64,000 bases of DNA from Heterohyrax brucei (Eukaryota; Chordata; Mammalia; Hyracoidea; Procaviidae), in NCBI GenBank assembly GCA_028571685.1, contig CM053141.1, positions 75,005,833 through 75,069,832 on the forward strand, read 5' to 3'. Positions 1 to 11,786 of this stretch are shown here, in pieces. Each line of letters starts with the position of its first letter. Within the stretch, counting starts at the first letter, position 1. The translations under genes and the position numbers were made by a program. Under the pieces are notes generated by a model. It was not told the DNA's origin. It saw only the letters and a list, made by a program, of their open reading frames with translations, and did not search any database.

Positions 1-576
1 TGTCTACTAGCTAACAAGGTCATCTTTCTTCTTCTGAAATCCGTGTCAGCAACGAGCCCATGTGAGCCATCTGCTATTGCCCAGCATTTGCTGCAGAGCC
101 GATGACAGTTATACCTACGCTCATGCAGGAACAGACAACAGCCATCCTACGGACTTTCCTCCTCCAAGTTGTGGGGGGAGAAAAAAGCTCAGGAGTTAGC
201 TGAAGCCTTAGTCTTTACTTTTTAACTCTCAAAGCACCACAAAATAATGACATGCCCCCATCATTCCCTATCTACCAAAAAAAAAAGTTTACAGCAGGGA
301 AGTAGGCAAGGACACAGAACAAGGGCTGGTAAACTAGGACTCAAATTATGGCCTGATTTTTAAAGTGTCCAATTTTTAAAGTAAACACAGCAGGTTCAAG
401 ACTTCTACTGCTAGAAGTTCTGCTTGCATGGTTTGCCCGCGGCTAGCATTTGGAAATTTGGATTTCATGAAGGTTCCTACCATTCCTAACTAATAAAAGG
501 GTTTTCACTGTGTGTAAACTGCTCATATAAACAACATCGCTTATGTTAAACATGTTCTTTTGTGTCTGAAATTTTG
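1..576. other. Unrecognised non-coding sequence
   Basis: No exon, SINE or other repeat could be recognised here. The stretch is moderately AT-rich with short A-runs. It is probably intronic or flanking sequence of MRPS27, whose exon 4 lies to the right on the minus strand and whose later exons should lie further left. Confidence 0.4.
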
Positions 577-892
577 GTATGTGCTAGACAGAAGGTACCC
601 ATGTGACCAGCCCCCAGTAAAAACCTGGGCACTGAGTTTCTAATGAGATTCTCTGTATAAAACATCTTACCTGCTGTCACAATTCAATGCTGAAGGAATT
701 AAATGTGCCTTGTGTGCCTCCACTGAAAGACTGAAGGAGAGAGGGCTTCTGGAAGCTTGTACTTGGTTTCCTCCTCCAGGCTTCCCCATGCACCTTTTCC
801 CTTTGCTGTAGTAACTCTTAGCTGGGCTCTGAGTGTTCTGCTAATATTAATCACTGAACCTGTGACGGTCCTGGGGGCCTTTGACACAGGTT
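577..892 (+). mobile_element. Possible old retroviral-type LTR fragment
   Basis: The segment has an ERVL-like LTR flavour: CCAGTAAAAACCTGGGCACTGA, then TCTAATGAGATTC, CAATGCTGAAGGAATTAA and CCATGCACCTTTTCCC, ending with GGGGGCCTTTGACACA. This order resembles old mammalian solo LTRs in which a poly-A-signal region precedes a CA end. I cannot name the family and no target-site duplication was identified. The small open frames in it are not supported as genes. Confidence 0.35.
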
Positions 893-1540
893 GGGGTGAA
901 AAAGACAACTATGAAACAGAGACTGCTGCAAAATCTACATTATTTACTATCTTTGAGGAAAGTGTGCTGAATCCTGGTATACATGAGTAAAGCTGGGCTA
1001 GGAGCTGATGGTACTTGTTGAGGCCGAAAGTACATGTGTACATTATAATGTTCTGTTTACTTTTTAATATATTTCAAATTGTTCATAATAAAGTTTTTAA
1101 AACAAAAATAAAAGCATGCTAAAGTTGTATACGTTTTGATATTAACTTATTTATTTTTTACATATTAGTCTTATAGAGAACATCTTGTAAGATTGCCTAG
1201 AATACCCTAGAGGCTACCCTGTTTTTACATGACCTTATCTTTGAGTTGATTCATACGGAGGTAGTCATCTGACCAAAATCCCACTTTTACTGTCAAAGTG
1301 GGCTCTGACCCAAGCTGGGCCAGCAGTTCTGCATCAAGATTTTCCAAGGATGAAGCAAGAATCCGTTTCAAATATATTTAAGTAAAATTTTCAACAAAAG
1401 TGCAAGCTGATTTATTTTCAGTGGTGGCAGAAGAGATGAAAACACCATGAACTATTTTCAACATTCAGGAAAGTACAGAGAAGAAAACACACAAGAACTA
1501 GACCATCTACCTCCATCAAATTCTAAAATTTGCTTCAGAC
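893..1540. other. Non-coding stretch, possible old L1 tail near 1000-1110
   Basis: Around 1040-1110 the sequence ends in TTCATAATAAAG followed by A-rich DNA, like the 3' end of an old LINE. The remainder to about 1540 shows nothing recognisable. Confidence 0.3.
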
Positions 1541-1741
1541 TTTTTTCTTTTTAGAGTAATACAGCATTATGGATAGTAGTCGAGCCTTGCCGCCACCCCT
1601 ACATCCTCCCCATCTACACTTTCTAATCCTATTCCAGTTCCACCTTTCTTCTTTACAGGTATGTGATATTCTGAATTGTGATTACTCACAGTATTAGTCT
1701 TACCATTCTTGGTCATGTTTTTAGTACTCTCATGCTTTAGC

Positions 1742-1927
1742 TAGGAGCTCTGGTGATGCAGTGGTTAAAGCACTTGGCTGGTTATCAGAAGGTTGGCAGT
1801 TCAAACTCACTAGCCTATTCTACAGGAGGAAGACATGGCAGTCTGCTTCCATAAAAATTTGCAGCCTTGGAAACCCTTTAGGATAGTTCTATGAGTCAAA
1901 TCAACTTGACAGCAGTGGCTTTATGCT
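1742..1927 (+). mobile_element. AfroSINE, long form
   Basis: tRNA-like head (GGTGATGCAGTGGTTAAAGC, GGTTGGCAGTTCAAACTC), then the extra middle block ATGGCAGTCTGCTTCC found in longer AfroSINEs, then CTATGAGTCAAATCAACTTGACAGCAG. Flanking ATGCTTTA on both sides (near 1733 and 1922) is a likely target-site duplication inside the antisense L1. Confidence 0.8.
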
Positions 1928-2244
1928 TTAAATATGTACATACAAACTATAGTATTGCTCTGCATGTTTCCTAGCTGTATAAATGGTATCATATTCTCAT
2001 ACACATAGCTCTTTACCTTGCTCTTCTCACTCACTGTACATAACCCTGCTGATGTGTATAATTCATTCTTTCTCACTGTTGTATGGAATCCCACTGAAGG
2101 AGTCTACCACGCTTTGGTTTCCCTTTTCTAGTTGATGCAAGTTTGCACTGTTTCACTATGACACACAATGCTATTGAACATTCTTATAACTTAATCCCTG
2201 TACATGTCAGAGTTTATTTAAGATAAATACCTAGAAGTAGAAGG

Positions 2245-3410
2245 TTAACTGCTATTGCTGTTAGGTGCCATTGAGTCAGCTCCAGCTCACAGTGATCTGT
2301 GTACAACAGAACAAAGCAGTGTCCAGTCCTGCACCTTGCCCATGCAATCACTGGGTCAATCAATCTCATTGAGGGTCTTCTTCTTTTTCACTGACCCTCT
2401 ACCAAGTACGGAAACTCTGGTAGCATGGTGGCTAAACACTACATCTGTTAACCCAAAGGTCAGCAGTTCAAATCCACCAGGTGCTCCATGGAAACTCTAT
2501 GGAGCAGTTCTTCTCTGTCCTATAGGGTCGCTATGAGTCAGAATCAACTTGACAGCCCTGGGTTTGGGTTTGGTTCTACCAAGCATGATGTTCTTCTCCA
2601 GGGATTGATCCCTCCTGAAAACACTTCCAAAGAATGTAAGATGCAGTTTTGCTGTCCTTGCTTCTAAGGAGCACTCTGACTACACTTCTTCCAAGACAGG
2701 TCTGTTCATTCTTTTGGCAGCCCATGGTATATTCAATATTTTTCTCTAATAACCACAACTCAACAGCATCAATTCTTCTTCTGTCTTCCTTATTCACTGA
2801 CCAGCTTTTCTATGTCCATAACGGCACTGAAAATACCACGGCTTGGGTCAGGTGTACCTTAGTCTTCGAGGTGACATCTTTGCTTTCAACATTTGAAGGA
2901 AGTCTTTTGCAGCAAATTTCCCAAATGTAATGTGTCTTTTCATTTGATTGCTGCTTCCACGGGCACTGATTGTGGATCCAAGTAAAATGAAATCCTTGAC
3001 GACCTCAATATTTCTCCCTTTATCATGATGTTACTTATTGGTCCACTTGTGCTGGTTTTTGTTTTCTTTATGTTGAGGTGTAATCCATACTGAAGGCTGT
3101 GATCTTGGATCTTCATCAGTGTTTCATGTCCTCTTTGCTTTCAGCAAGTAAGGCTGTGTTACCTGCATAACACAGGTTGTTAATGAGTCTTCCTCCAATC
3201 CTGATGTTCATATAGTTTAGCTTCTTCAAATATTTGATGGGCATACTGGTTGAATTCGTATGGTGAAAGGATATAACCCTGATCCACACCTTTCTTGACT
3301 TTAAATCACACAGTGCTCCCTTGTTCTATTTGAATGACTGCCTCTTGATCCATGTACAGATTCCTCATAAGCATAATTAAATATTCTGGAATTCCCATTT
3401 TGAATGCAGA
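2245..3410 (-). mobile_element. RTE/BovB-type LINE, 5'-truncated, antisense
   Basis: Reading the minus strand gives the C-terminal part of an RTE ORF2, for example KEDRRRIDAVELW in the 2576-2797 open frame, the usual region after the reverse transcriptase. The 3' end on the plus-strand left side carries GTTAGGTGCCATTGAGTCAGC, the RTE tail in reverse. The copy is truncated near 3405, before the catalytic RT core, and carries stops and frameshifts. An AfroSINE is inserted at 2406-2573. It is a pseudogene-like relic within an older L1. Confidence 0.8.
2406..2573 (+). mobile_element. AfroSINE nested in the RTE copy
   Basis: Starts GGAAACTCTGGTAGCATGG near 2408, has the B-box GTTCAAATCC, and ends CCTATAGGGTCGCTATGAGT then GGGTTTGGGTTTGG. 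CTACCAAG occurs on both sides (near 2399 and 2576) as target-site duplication, so insertion postdates the RTE. Confidence 0.88.
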
Positions 3411-4614
3411 GTAGAAGACCACATATGCCTTCACTTTTAGTTCATACTGCCAAACTGCTCTTTCAAGTGGCTACATAATTTTAAACTCCTCCCATCAGCA
3501 GTGAATCTGAGTCCCTGCTGCCCCTCTTCTTCACTGCAATTACTACTAGTAGGCTTTCTCACTTTTGTATATGTGAAAACGTATATCATTATAATTTATA
3601 ATTTTTCTGATTACTAGTGAGAGTATCTTTCATACAATTATGGCTATTTTAGTTTCTTATTCTGTGAATTTCTCTACTAGAATATCTTATTATCTACATA
3701 TATTCTGAATAATCTTTAGTCAGTTACAGGCATTGCAATTCTTTACCTAGTCTTTTAATTGTATTAAAGGTGTCTTTTGTGGTTCAGAAGTTTTAGTTTT
3801 AATATATTAAATTTATCAGCCTTTTAAGAGTTATGATTTTTGTGTCTTATTCTATAAATTCTTCACTGTTCCTGATGGCACACAAATATTAATATTCTTC
3901 TATATTGCCTTCCAAGTTTTATGTTTTGTTTCTTCTATTTAGCTCCTTAATCTACCCTTAAAAATGTTTATTGCATGCATGTGCATTTTGATGTAGAGAG
4001 GTTTTTGTTTTCATATAGTCAATTGTACAAGCTCCATTTATTAACTATCCCTTTTTTCCTTTTGATGTGTGACACTGTCAAGATTCCACATATGTGCAGA
4101 TGCATTTGGGGCTCTCTATAGTCTCCCACTAGTCTGTCTGTCTCAGGCAAAGTCAGCATCTCAATTCTAATTATCGTGGCTTTCTAACAAGCGTTGCTAT
4201 CTCCCTGACAGACTAATCACTTTTATCTTAGTCTTTTAAAAACTCTTGTACGTATTCTTGGCCTTTTATCCTTTTATTTGAATTTCAGGATATTCCCTTC
4301 ATATTCCACGGATTTTGGTTGGAATTGTACTGACTTTCAGATGAAAATTGACAGTCAGTTTCAACTAAGTCTAAAACAAATAAAATGGAAAGGCATGGTA
4401 AACTGCCTGATACCACAATACAAGTGAAAATTTTTCCTTAAAAATTTTTCTGTATATAAGACTTAAAAAAAAATAGTATGTAATTATTTTTTAATAAGCA
4501 AGAAATACCTTTTAGGAAAATTACGGGCAAGGTGTATATTCTATCCTAACCCATAGGGCCGTAGTAGTCAGCTGAGTTTCCTATATAACAGTAAGCTATA
4601 GAATTAGAAACTCA

Positions 4615-5606
4615 GGGCGGAGTCAAGATGGCAGACTAAGCCCACATCTCCTTACATCCCTCTGGAAACCAAGACCTGAATTGACAATCAAACAGAGCCT
4701 TCTGATCACCTAATCAGCCTCAGGACACGGCACAGAGCTGTTAATTGGGACTTCATACCACTCAGTGAAAAACCTCCTCTCTTTCGCTGACTCCTGCTCC
4801 TGGCTAGCCCTGGCTCTCACGGACGGAAGGTAAATGCACCAGTTTGACTTTTTTTTCCTCTGTCTCGGCTGGTGGGCGGAGCTGGGTCTTGCCTGGCGGC
4901 TGGACTCAGACGTGCTGCTGGGGGGATAGGCAGGCGAAATTCCCATATTCTGAGAGCCAGGCTTGGGACTCTGTTAATCTAGCCACTTTGAGCCTTTTGT
5001 TTTGTAGCTGCCTCAGGGGGGTTTGTGCGGAGCTTCGCAGTCAGTGTGCAGGATGCCATGTTGGTACCAAGATTTTAGCGGGACCTCGTTCTTAGCCTGG
5101 GAGCCTGCAAACGGGACAGCGCTTCTCCGACAGAAAACTAGTGATTTTGCACAGTGCTGCCTACGCTGGGGGCCCTGCAACAGAAGCAGAGGAATCACTA
5201 CCTCTCGGCACCTTTAGCCCCTCTGTCTGCTGCCTGCGTGGAGGACGCCATCTTGGATAAGGTGGCCGCAGCCGGACCTAATTCTTAGCTTGGGAGCCAA
5301 AGCCTGCCCGCAGGAGAGCACTTTTCTATCAAAAAACCAGTACTCGATGCAGTGTTGGCTAAGGCTAGGCCCTGTCAGTAGAGGCCAACAGGGCAGTAGC
5401 ATTGCTGTATTCTGAACTAGTTTGTTATCATCTGGGGTTAGATATAGTGGCACTTACTTTGTGAAATGAGAAGAGGGACCTCTACACCTGAAAACCTAAC
5501 TAACTTGTGAACTGGTCAGGTACCTTTTGCTTTACATTTGAAGACAGCCTAGAGAAACATTTGCAATCCATCCTCACAGTACCTCTTCCAGCCTCTATAT
5601 ACTCAC
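4615..5606 (+). promoter_or_regulatory. L1 5'UTR/internal promoter with two tandem units
   Basis: This is the transcription-control region of the L1. The YY1 core AAGATGGC lies at 4625-4632, the position where other L1 promoters bind YY1. Two diverged repeat units begin at 5050 (AGGATGCCATGTTGG) and 5242 (AGGACGCCATCTTGG), 192 bp apart. They share GGGACCT/CGGACCT, TTCTTAGC, TGGGAGCC and AAAACTAGT/AAACCAGT in the same order. The second unit contains an antisense YY1-like GCCATCTTGG and the first a one-base variant. Activity is inference. Confidence 0.6.
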
Positions 5607-6564
5607 ATGGGACCCAAAAAGCAACAGACAATTGGGCATACAAGCAATCACTCATGGCTTCAGAAGGCTCCCAAACAAAGCAACCAAGGAGTTTTCCAGA
5701 TGAAGACACTTTTATGAAAGCATCAGGAAGTGAATAAAATTGATTATATACAGAACCCTTCTAGACCTTATACAAAATGCAGCAGAACAAAATGAAAAAT
5801 TAAGCAACTTGTTCGATCTGATGGAACACCAGTACTCCGAAATTCAACAGATCAAGAAGAAAATCAAAGACATAGAAACTTCCATTCAAAGTCAAGAAGA
5901 GAGAATGGAACAAATAGAAAAAAGAATTTCTAACTTGGAAGACAGAGCTACTGATGCGAGGATCTATGAGCAAAAATCAGAAAAAAGAAACAAGAAAAAT
6001 GAAGAAACATTAAGAAGCATGTGGGACTCTATTAAGAGGAACAACCTTCAATTAATTGGAGTCCCTGAACAGGGTGAGACATCTGAGAACACAGAGAGTA
6101 TTGTTGCTGAGTTGCTGACAGAAAACTTCCCAGAAATCATGAAAGAAGAGAATATAGACATCTCAGATGCATATCATACGACACCCAATATAGATCTCAA
6201 AAGAAAGACTCCAAGACATATTATAATCAAGCTTAACAAAATGAAACATAAGCAGCAACTCTTAAAGGCAGCAAGATTCAAGGCAAAGCTAACATTCAGA
6301 GGGAAACCCTGTAGGCTCTCGTCAGATTTCTCAGCAGAAACCATGCTGGCACGGAGACAGTGGCATGACACATTCAAAGTCTTGAAGGAGAAGAACTTCC
6401 AACCAAGAATTATATATCCTGCAAAACTATCTTTCAAATACGAAAATGAAATTAAGACATTCCCAGGTAAACAGAAACTCAGAGACTTTGTAAAAACCAA
6501 ACCCAAACTACAAGAAATACTGAAAGAAGTTCTTGGCTTTGGCTTCGAAGAAAGAAACCACTAA
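5607..6564 (+). pseudogene. L1 ORF1 (RNA-binding chaperone), N-terminus broken
   Basis: L1 ORF1p is a trimeric coiled-coil RNA-binding protein that packages L1 RNA. From 5740 to 6564 one frame stays open for about 270 codons. Residues 1-100 form a heptad-rich coiled coil (KKIKDIETSIQSQEERMEQI). An RRM-like middle follows (NNLQLIGVPEQGE near residue 105), then the basic C-terminal domain (KHKQQLLKAARFKAKLTF near residue 175), ending near FGFEERNH. Upstream, the likely original start ATG GGA CCC AAA AAG at 5607 runs into a TGA at 5715-5717 in another frame. The N-terminal segment is therefore separated by a stop and a frameshift, and the long frame has only a TTG at 5740. Dead copy by inference. 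Confidence 0.85.
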
Positions 6565-6986
6565 CTTTATATTTTAGAACGACACACTACTCAATATTCT
6601 ACTCATTTAGGGAAGGCTTCAAAGTAAATCACAGATTTGATATGGAAAGAAGCAATCCAGTGATCTTCATGAAAACTATGGTGTGATCATAATAAAAAGA
6701 GGGATGTACTACAGTCGTTATAGGCCTTCCAGAAGGAGAAGAAGATGACAACACTGATAGTAATTAAAATTGGGTTTATAAATAGTTTACTAAAGGGGTT
6801 CATAGGGGCAGCTATAAAGCACAACAAAGAAGTATCATACCACTTCAAGAAATCTAACATACAAGTCTCAACAACTATAAAACCAGCTCTGAAAAAGGTG
6901 AAAAATCAACTCACAAAAAAGAGTGTCCCAGAACAGACGAATAAGAACAACAGAGAAAACATCAACATAAAAATAAACATATCACA
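6565..6986 (+). other. L1 inter-ORF spacer with a short open frame
   Basis: The spacer between ORF1 and ORF2 is about 420 bp, far longer than the roughly 60 bp of human L1. It holds an 84-codon frame at 6745-6999 that overlaps the ORF2 start by 13 bases. The peptide is lysine- and asparagine-rich with no recognised domain, and its composition simply follows the A-rich sense strand, so it is probably not a gene. Confidence 0.5.
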
Positions 6987-9900
6987 ATGGCAGCAGTGAA
7001 CACATACCTATCAATAATTACATTGAATGTGAATGGACTGAATGCTCCAGTAAAGAGATACCGGGTGTTATCTTGGATCAAAAGACACGACCCATCCATA
7101 TGTTGTCTACAAGAAACTCACTTGAGACCTAAAGACAGGAATAAACTGAAAATTAAAGGATGGAAGAATATATATCAAGCTAACAATGAACAAAGAAGAG
7201 TAGGGGTGGCAATTCTAATCTCAGACAAAACCAATTTTAATGTCAAATCCACCATCGTGGACAAAGATGGACACTATTTATTGCTGAAAGTTTCAGTACA
7301 CAAGCAAGTCTTAACTATATTAAATATTTATGCACCTAATGTCAGAGCACCTAAATATGTCGAAGAAACACTGACTATGCTCAAAAGAGAGTTAGATGAC
7401 TCCACAATAATAGTGGGAGACTTTAACACTCCACTCTCATTACTAGATAGATCATCTAGAAAAAAAGCTCAGTAAAGATAGGGAAGACCTCACTGACACA
7501 ATTAACCAACTAAACCTCATTGATATATACAGAATTTTCCACCCATCAGCAGACAACTACACCTTCTTCTCCAGTGCACATGGAACATTCTCCAGAATTG
7601 ACCACGTGATAGGCCATAATGCAATGCTCAACAAAATCCATAGCACTGAATTACTGCAAAGCATCTTCTCAGATCATAAAGCCATCTAAGTTGAAATCAA
7701 TAGCAGAAAACACATAGATAGAAAGTGGAACTCTTGGAAACTGAACAACATCTTGGTCAAAAAAAACATGGATTATAGAGGAAATCAAGGATGAATTAAA
7801 GAAATTCATGGATTCCAATGAAAACAAAAATACTTCCTACCAGAACCTATGGGATACAGCCAAAGCAGTGCTCAGAGGTCTGTTTATCTCCATAAATGTA
7901 CACATCTGGAAGGAAGAAAGAAACCAAATCAAGGAACTAACTCCACAGCTTAAACAAGTAGAAAGAGAACAACAGAGGAACCCCTCGGGCACCAGAAGAA
8001 ATGAGATCATAAAGATTAGAGCAGAGCTAAATGAATTAGAGAATAGAAAAACAATTGAAAAAATTGAAAAGACCAAAAGCCGGTTTTTGAAAAGATCAAC
8101 AAAATTGATAAACCACTGGCTAAACTTACTAAAGAAAAGTAGGAAAGGAAACAAATAACCCAAATGAGAAATGACAGGGGAGTTGTCACCACAGATGCAA
8201 CAGAAATCAAAAATATCATAACAGAATACTATGAAAGACTGTACTCTAACAAATTTGAAAACCTAGGGGAAATGGACCAATTCCTTGACTCATACCACCT
8301 ACCCAAATTATCACAACGTGAAACAGAACAACTTAATAAACCCATCACAAAGGAAGAGATTGAAAAGGTCATCAAAACACTGCCAACCAAAAAAGTCCGG
8401 GCCCAGATGGCTTCACGGCAGAATTCTACCAAGCATTTAGAGAAGAGTTATACCCAATACTACTGAGACTATTTCACAGTATAGAAAGGGATGGAGTACT
8501 CCCAAACTCATTCTATGAAGCTAGCATAACCGTGATACCTAAGCCAGGGAAAGATCCAACAAAGATAGAGAACTACAGACCGATATCACTCATGAACCTA
8601 GATGCAAAAATCTTCAACAAAATTCTTGCCAACAGAATACAACAACATATCAAGAAAATAATCCATCATGACCAAGTGGGATTCATACCAGGGATGCAAG
8701 GTTGGTTCAACATCAGGAAAACAATTAATGTGATTAACCACATAAATAACACAAAAGACAAAGATCACCTGATTTTGTCCACGGATGCCGAAAAGGCATT
8801 TGATAAAGTCCAACACCCATTCATGCTAAAAACTCTTAGCAAAATGGGCATAGATGGAAAATTCCTCAACACAATAAGGGCCATTTATACAAAGTCAATT
8901 GCCCACATCATCCTGAATGGAGAGACTGAAAGACTTTCCCTTGAGATCAGGAACTAGACAAGGATGCCCACTGTCACCTCTCCTATTCAACATTGTGCTA
9001 GAAGTTCTAGCCAGAGCAATTAGACAAGACGAAGAAATAAAGGACATCTGCATTGGGAAAGAGGAAGTTAAAATCTCCCTGTTCGCAGACAATATGATTG
9101 TATATGCAGAGAACCCCAAGGAATGTATATGTAAGCTACTCAAACTGATAGAAGAGTTCAACAAGGTCTCAGGATACAAGATAAACATAAGTAAATCAGT
9201 AGGATTCCTTTATAACAACAACGAGACTGTTAAGGAGGAAATTATCAAATCAATACCATTTACGATAGCCCCTAAGAAGATAAAGTACCTAGGAATTAAT
9301 CTAACCAGAGAAACAACAGACCTTTACAAAGAGAACTACAAGCCCTTACTACAAGAAACTAAGAGAGACTTAGATAAATGGAAAAACCTACCCTGCTCAT
9401 GGATAGGAAGACTTAACATTGTGAAAATGTCTATTTTACCCAAAGCAATTCATTTATATAATGCAATCCCAATACAAGTTCCAGCATCATTTTTTAATGA
9501 GATGGAGAAACAAATCACCAATTTTGTTTGGAAAGGGAAGAAACCACAGATAAGTAAAGTACTACTAAAGAAGAAGGCCTCTCATTACCCAACCTTAGAA
9601 CATACTACACTGCCACAGTGGTCAAAACAGCCTGGTACTGGTACAAGAACAGACAGATGGATCAATGGAACAGAACTGAGACCCCAGAGATGACACCATC
9701 TGCCTATGAACAGTTGATATTCGACAAAGGCCCTAAGATATTAAACTGGGGTAAAAACAGTATCTTCAACAAATGGTGCTGGCAAAATTGGATATCCATC
9801 TGCAATAAACTGAATCAAGATCCGTATCTTACACCTTATACAAAAACCAACTCCAACTGGATAAAAGACCTAAATATCAAACCTAAAACGATAAAGCTCA

Positions 9901-10785
9901 TCCAAGAAAAGATAGGAACAACAATGGAAGTTTTAACACACAATGAGGACAGACTCCAAAATCTGTCAAAGACACGTCAATCAACAGAAGAGAAAGTAGA
10001 TAAATGGGAACTATTAAGAATCTAACACTTTTGCTCATCCAAAGACTTTATTAATAGAATTAAAAGAACACCCACAGAATGGGAAAAAATATTTGGCAAC
10101 TCTGTCAGAACGACACCTCATCTCCATAATCTATAAGACACTACAAAATATCAATAAGAAGAAGATAAACCATCCAATTAAGCGATGGGCAAAGGAGATG
10201 GACAGACACTTCACTAAAGAGGAGATCCAGGCAGCCAAAAATCACATGCGGACATGTTCACGATCTTTAGTTATTATTCAAATCAAGACAACAATGAGAT
10301 ACCATCTCACCTCAACAAGATTGGCCATGATCCAGAAAACACAAAACAACAAATGCTGGAGAGGCTGTGGAGAAAGTGGAACCCTCCTACACTGTTGGTG
10401 GGGTTGCAAAATGGTCCAGCCTCTTTGGAAGGCAATCTGGCGCTTCCTTAAAAAAATGGATATCAATATACCATTTGACCCAGTAATTCCACTACTTGGA
10501 ATATATCCTACAGAATTAAGGCCTTTCACACCAACGGACACATGTACCAGAATGTTTACCGCAGCACAGTCCACGATAGCAAAAAGATGCAATCAACCCA
10601 GATGCCCAAAAATGGAAAAATGGATAGGTAAACTATGGTACATATACTCAGTGGAGCACTTCCCAATGATAAAGAATAGCGATGATACCAGGAAACACCT
10701 AACCTGGTTTCAACTGGAAGACATCATGTTGAGTGAAAGTAGTCAGCAACAAAGGGACAAATACTGTATGAGACCTCTACGATAA
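6987..10785 (+). pseudogene. L1 ORF2 (endonuclease-reverse transcriptase), multiply broken
   Basis: ORF2p nicks target DNA and reverse-transcribes L1 RNA. The APE-type endonuclease opens at 6987 (ITLNVNGLNAPVKRYRVL, then LQETHL) and includes VGDFNTPLS near 7425. The frame is lost at about 7465 by a shift in an A-run (after RSSRKK) and meets a TAA near 7687. Further pieces lie at 7808-8158 and 8164-8466. The RT fingers are at 8532-8957 ([21 protein letters not shown]), and the RT palm follows in another frame at 8917-9693 ([14 protein letters not shown], then FADN where FADD is expected). The thumb and connection are at 9618-10025, and the cysteine-rich C-terminus at 10093-10785 (CWRGCGESGTLLHCWWGC) ends YCMRPLR. 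At least five disruptions and the FADN change make it non-functional. Confidence 0.92.
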
Positions 10786-11786
10786 GATCTCAAAAACAGA
10801 TTTGTGTATAGAAGAAAAGACTCTTTGACAGCTGCAAGGGAGGAGAGGGAGGGAAGGTGAGGGGGGGAGGGTTTAGTTTAGATAGTTACTAGAAATCTAG
10901 TTGGGAGAAAGCGGTGATAGCACACATTAGAAACAAGAACATTAAGTGGACTTCAGCATAACTTGAGTACTCCTTCCATCTTAACTCAATACTGTAAGGA
11001 TAGAGTAGCTGGGGCGGGGGGCAGGGGACCAAGCCCTTAGGCGAATTCCAGGCTAATTGGCACAACTAGCGTTTTGCTAAGAGAGCTCTCTGCACCCCAC
11101 ATTGGTGAGTGGCGTCTGGGGTCTTAAAAGCTGCCAAGCTGCCATCCGAGGACACAGCAAATGGTCCCAACTCAGCAGGAACGGATGCTCACCGAGGACC
11201 AAAATGACATGCAGTAAAGACCACTGAGAAGACAGAGGGACCCACAAGAGTGGGTGCCTACATCGACCTGGGACCGGAAGAATCGGATGGTGCCCGGCCA
11301 CCACCAGTGATAGCCACAATGGAGCTCACAGAGAGGAGTCTCACTGGCAACACAAGAATAAAAAGGGGTGCACCCTGAGATCTCCACTAAAAGGCCTCAA
11401 TTGATGGTCCAGCGGTTTGGGGGTTCCTTTGAGACCATGGCCCCCGGCCCTGATGCTGCCCTTTCCCATAAATTATAACAAAGGTCCACTCTTTGGACAT
11501 GAGTTGATTGGACTTGGCAATGCAGAGTGACCATATATTGGAAGCACTTTATGGTTCTATACATGTATAGGATATCATCTTGCTGACCTCTGGCTGGAGG
11601 AAGGGGAATGGACGGAGAGGAGGGGAAAGGAGGCTGTTGGGAGGATGAGACATGTATGGAGTAGAGAGGAATAGTGTGCAGTCACCGGACAGGGAGAGCA
11701 GTGGAAGCTGCCTATAGGTGGGCATGTAAATTTATACGTGAATGTACATTTTCACTCAGTTACGTTAAGTAAAAAAAAAAAAAAAA
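10786..11786 (+). other. L1 3'UTR and poly-A tail
   Basis: About 1 kb from the ORF2 stop to the A-run. It includes a G-rich stretch near 10840-10875, as in many L1 3'UTRs, and a conserved-looking block (CTCACAGAGAGGAGTCTCAC near 11324). That block recurs almost unchanged in the two truncated L1 copies at 39351-40809 and 46013-46502, showing the three belong to one lineage. Confidence 0.85.

Larger units (their letters stand above)
1541..4370 (-). mobile_element. Old antisense L1 (L1M-like), interrupted by RTE and SINE
   Basis: Both outer parts read as antisense ORF2/3' L1 sequence. Diagnostic stretches are TGTATGGAATCCCACTGAAGG and the following wording near 2080-2240, CAAACTGCTCTTTCAAGTGGC near 3450, GTGGTTCAGAAGTTTTAGTTTT near 3780 and CAATTGTACAAGCTCCATTTATT near 4020. 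A SINE interrupts it at about 1742-1927 and an RTE copy at about 2245-3410. The flanks AGTAGAAGG (near 2237) and AGTAGAAGA (near 3410) look like the RTE target-site duplication. No intact frame survives, so this is a decayed pre-afrotherian element. Confidence 0.65.
4615..11786 (+). mobile_element. Near full-length L1 (LINE-1), defective
   Basis: A complete layout is visible. The 5' end is GGGCGGAGTCAAGATGGC, which parallels the start of other mammalian L1s and holds a YY1 core AAGATGGC. It is followed by a GC-rich 5'UTR to about 5606, ORF1 (about 5607-6564), a spacer of about 420 bp, ORF2 (6987-10785) in several broken frames, a 3'UTR of about 1 kb with a G-rich tract (GAGGGGGGGAGGG near 10858), and a poly-A run at 11771-11786. 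A clear long target-site duplication was not found; only AAACTC is shared by the flanks. Stops and frameshifts in both ORFs make it non-autonomous now. It lies in sense to PTCD2 and antisense to MRPS27. Confidence 0.92.
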
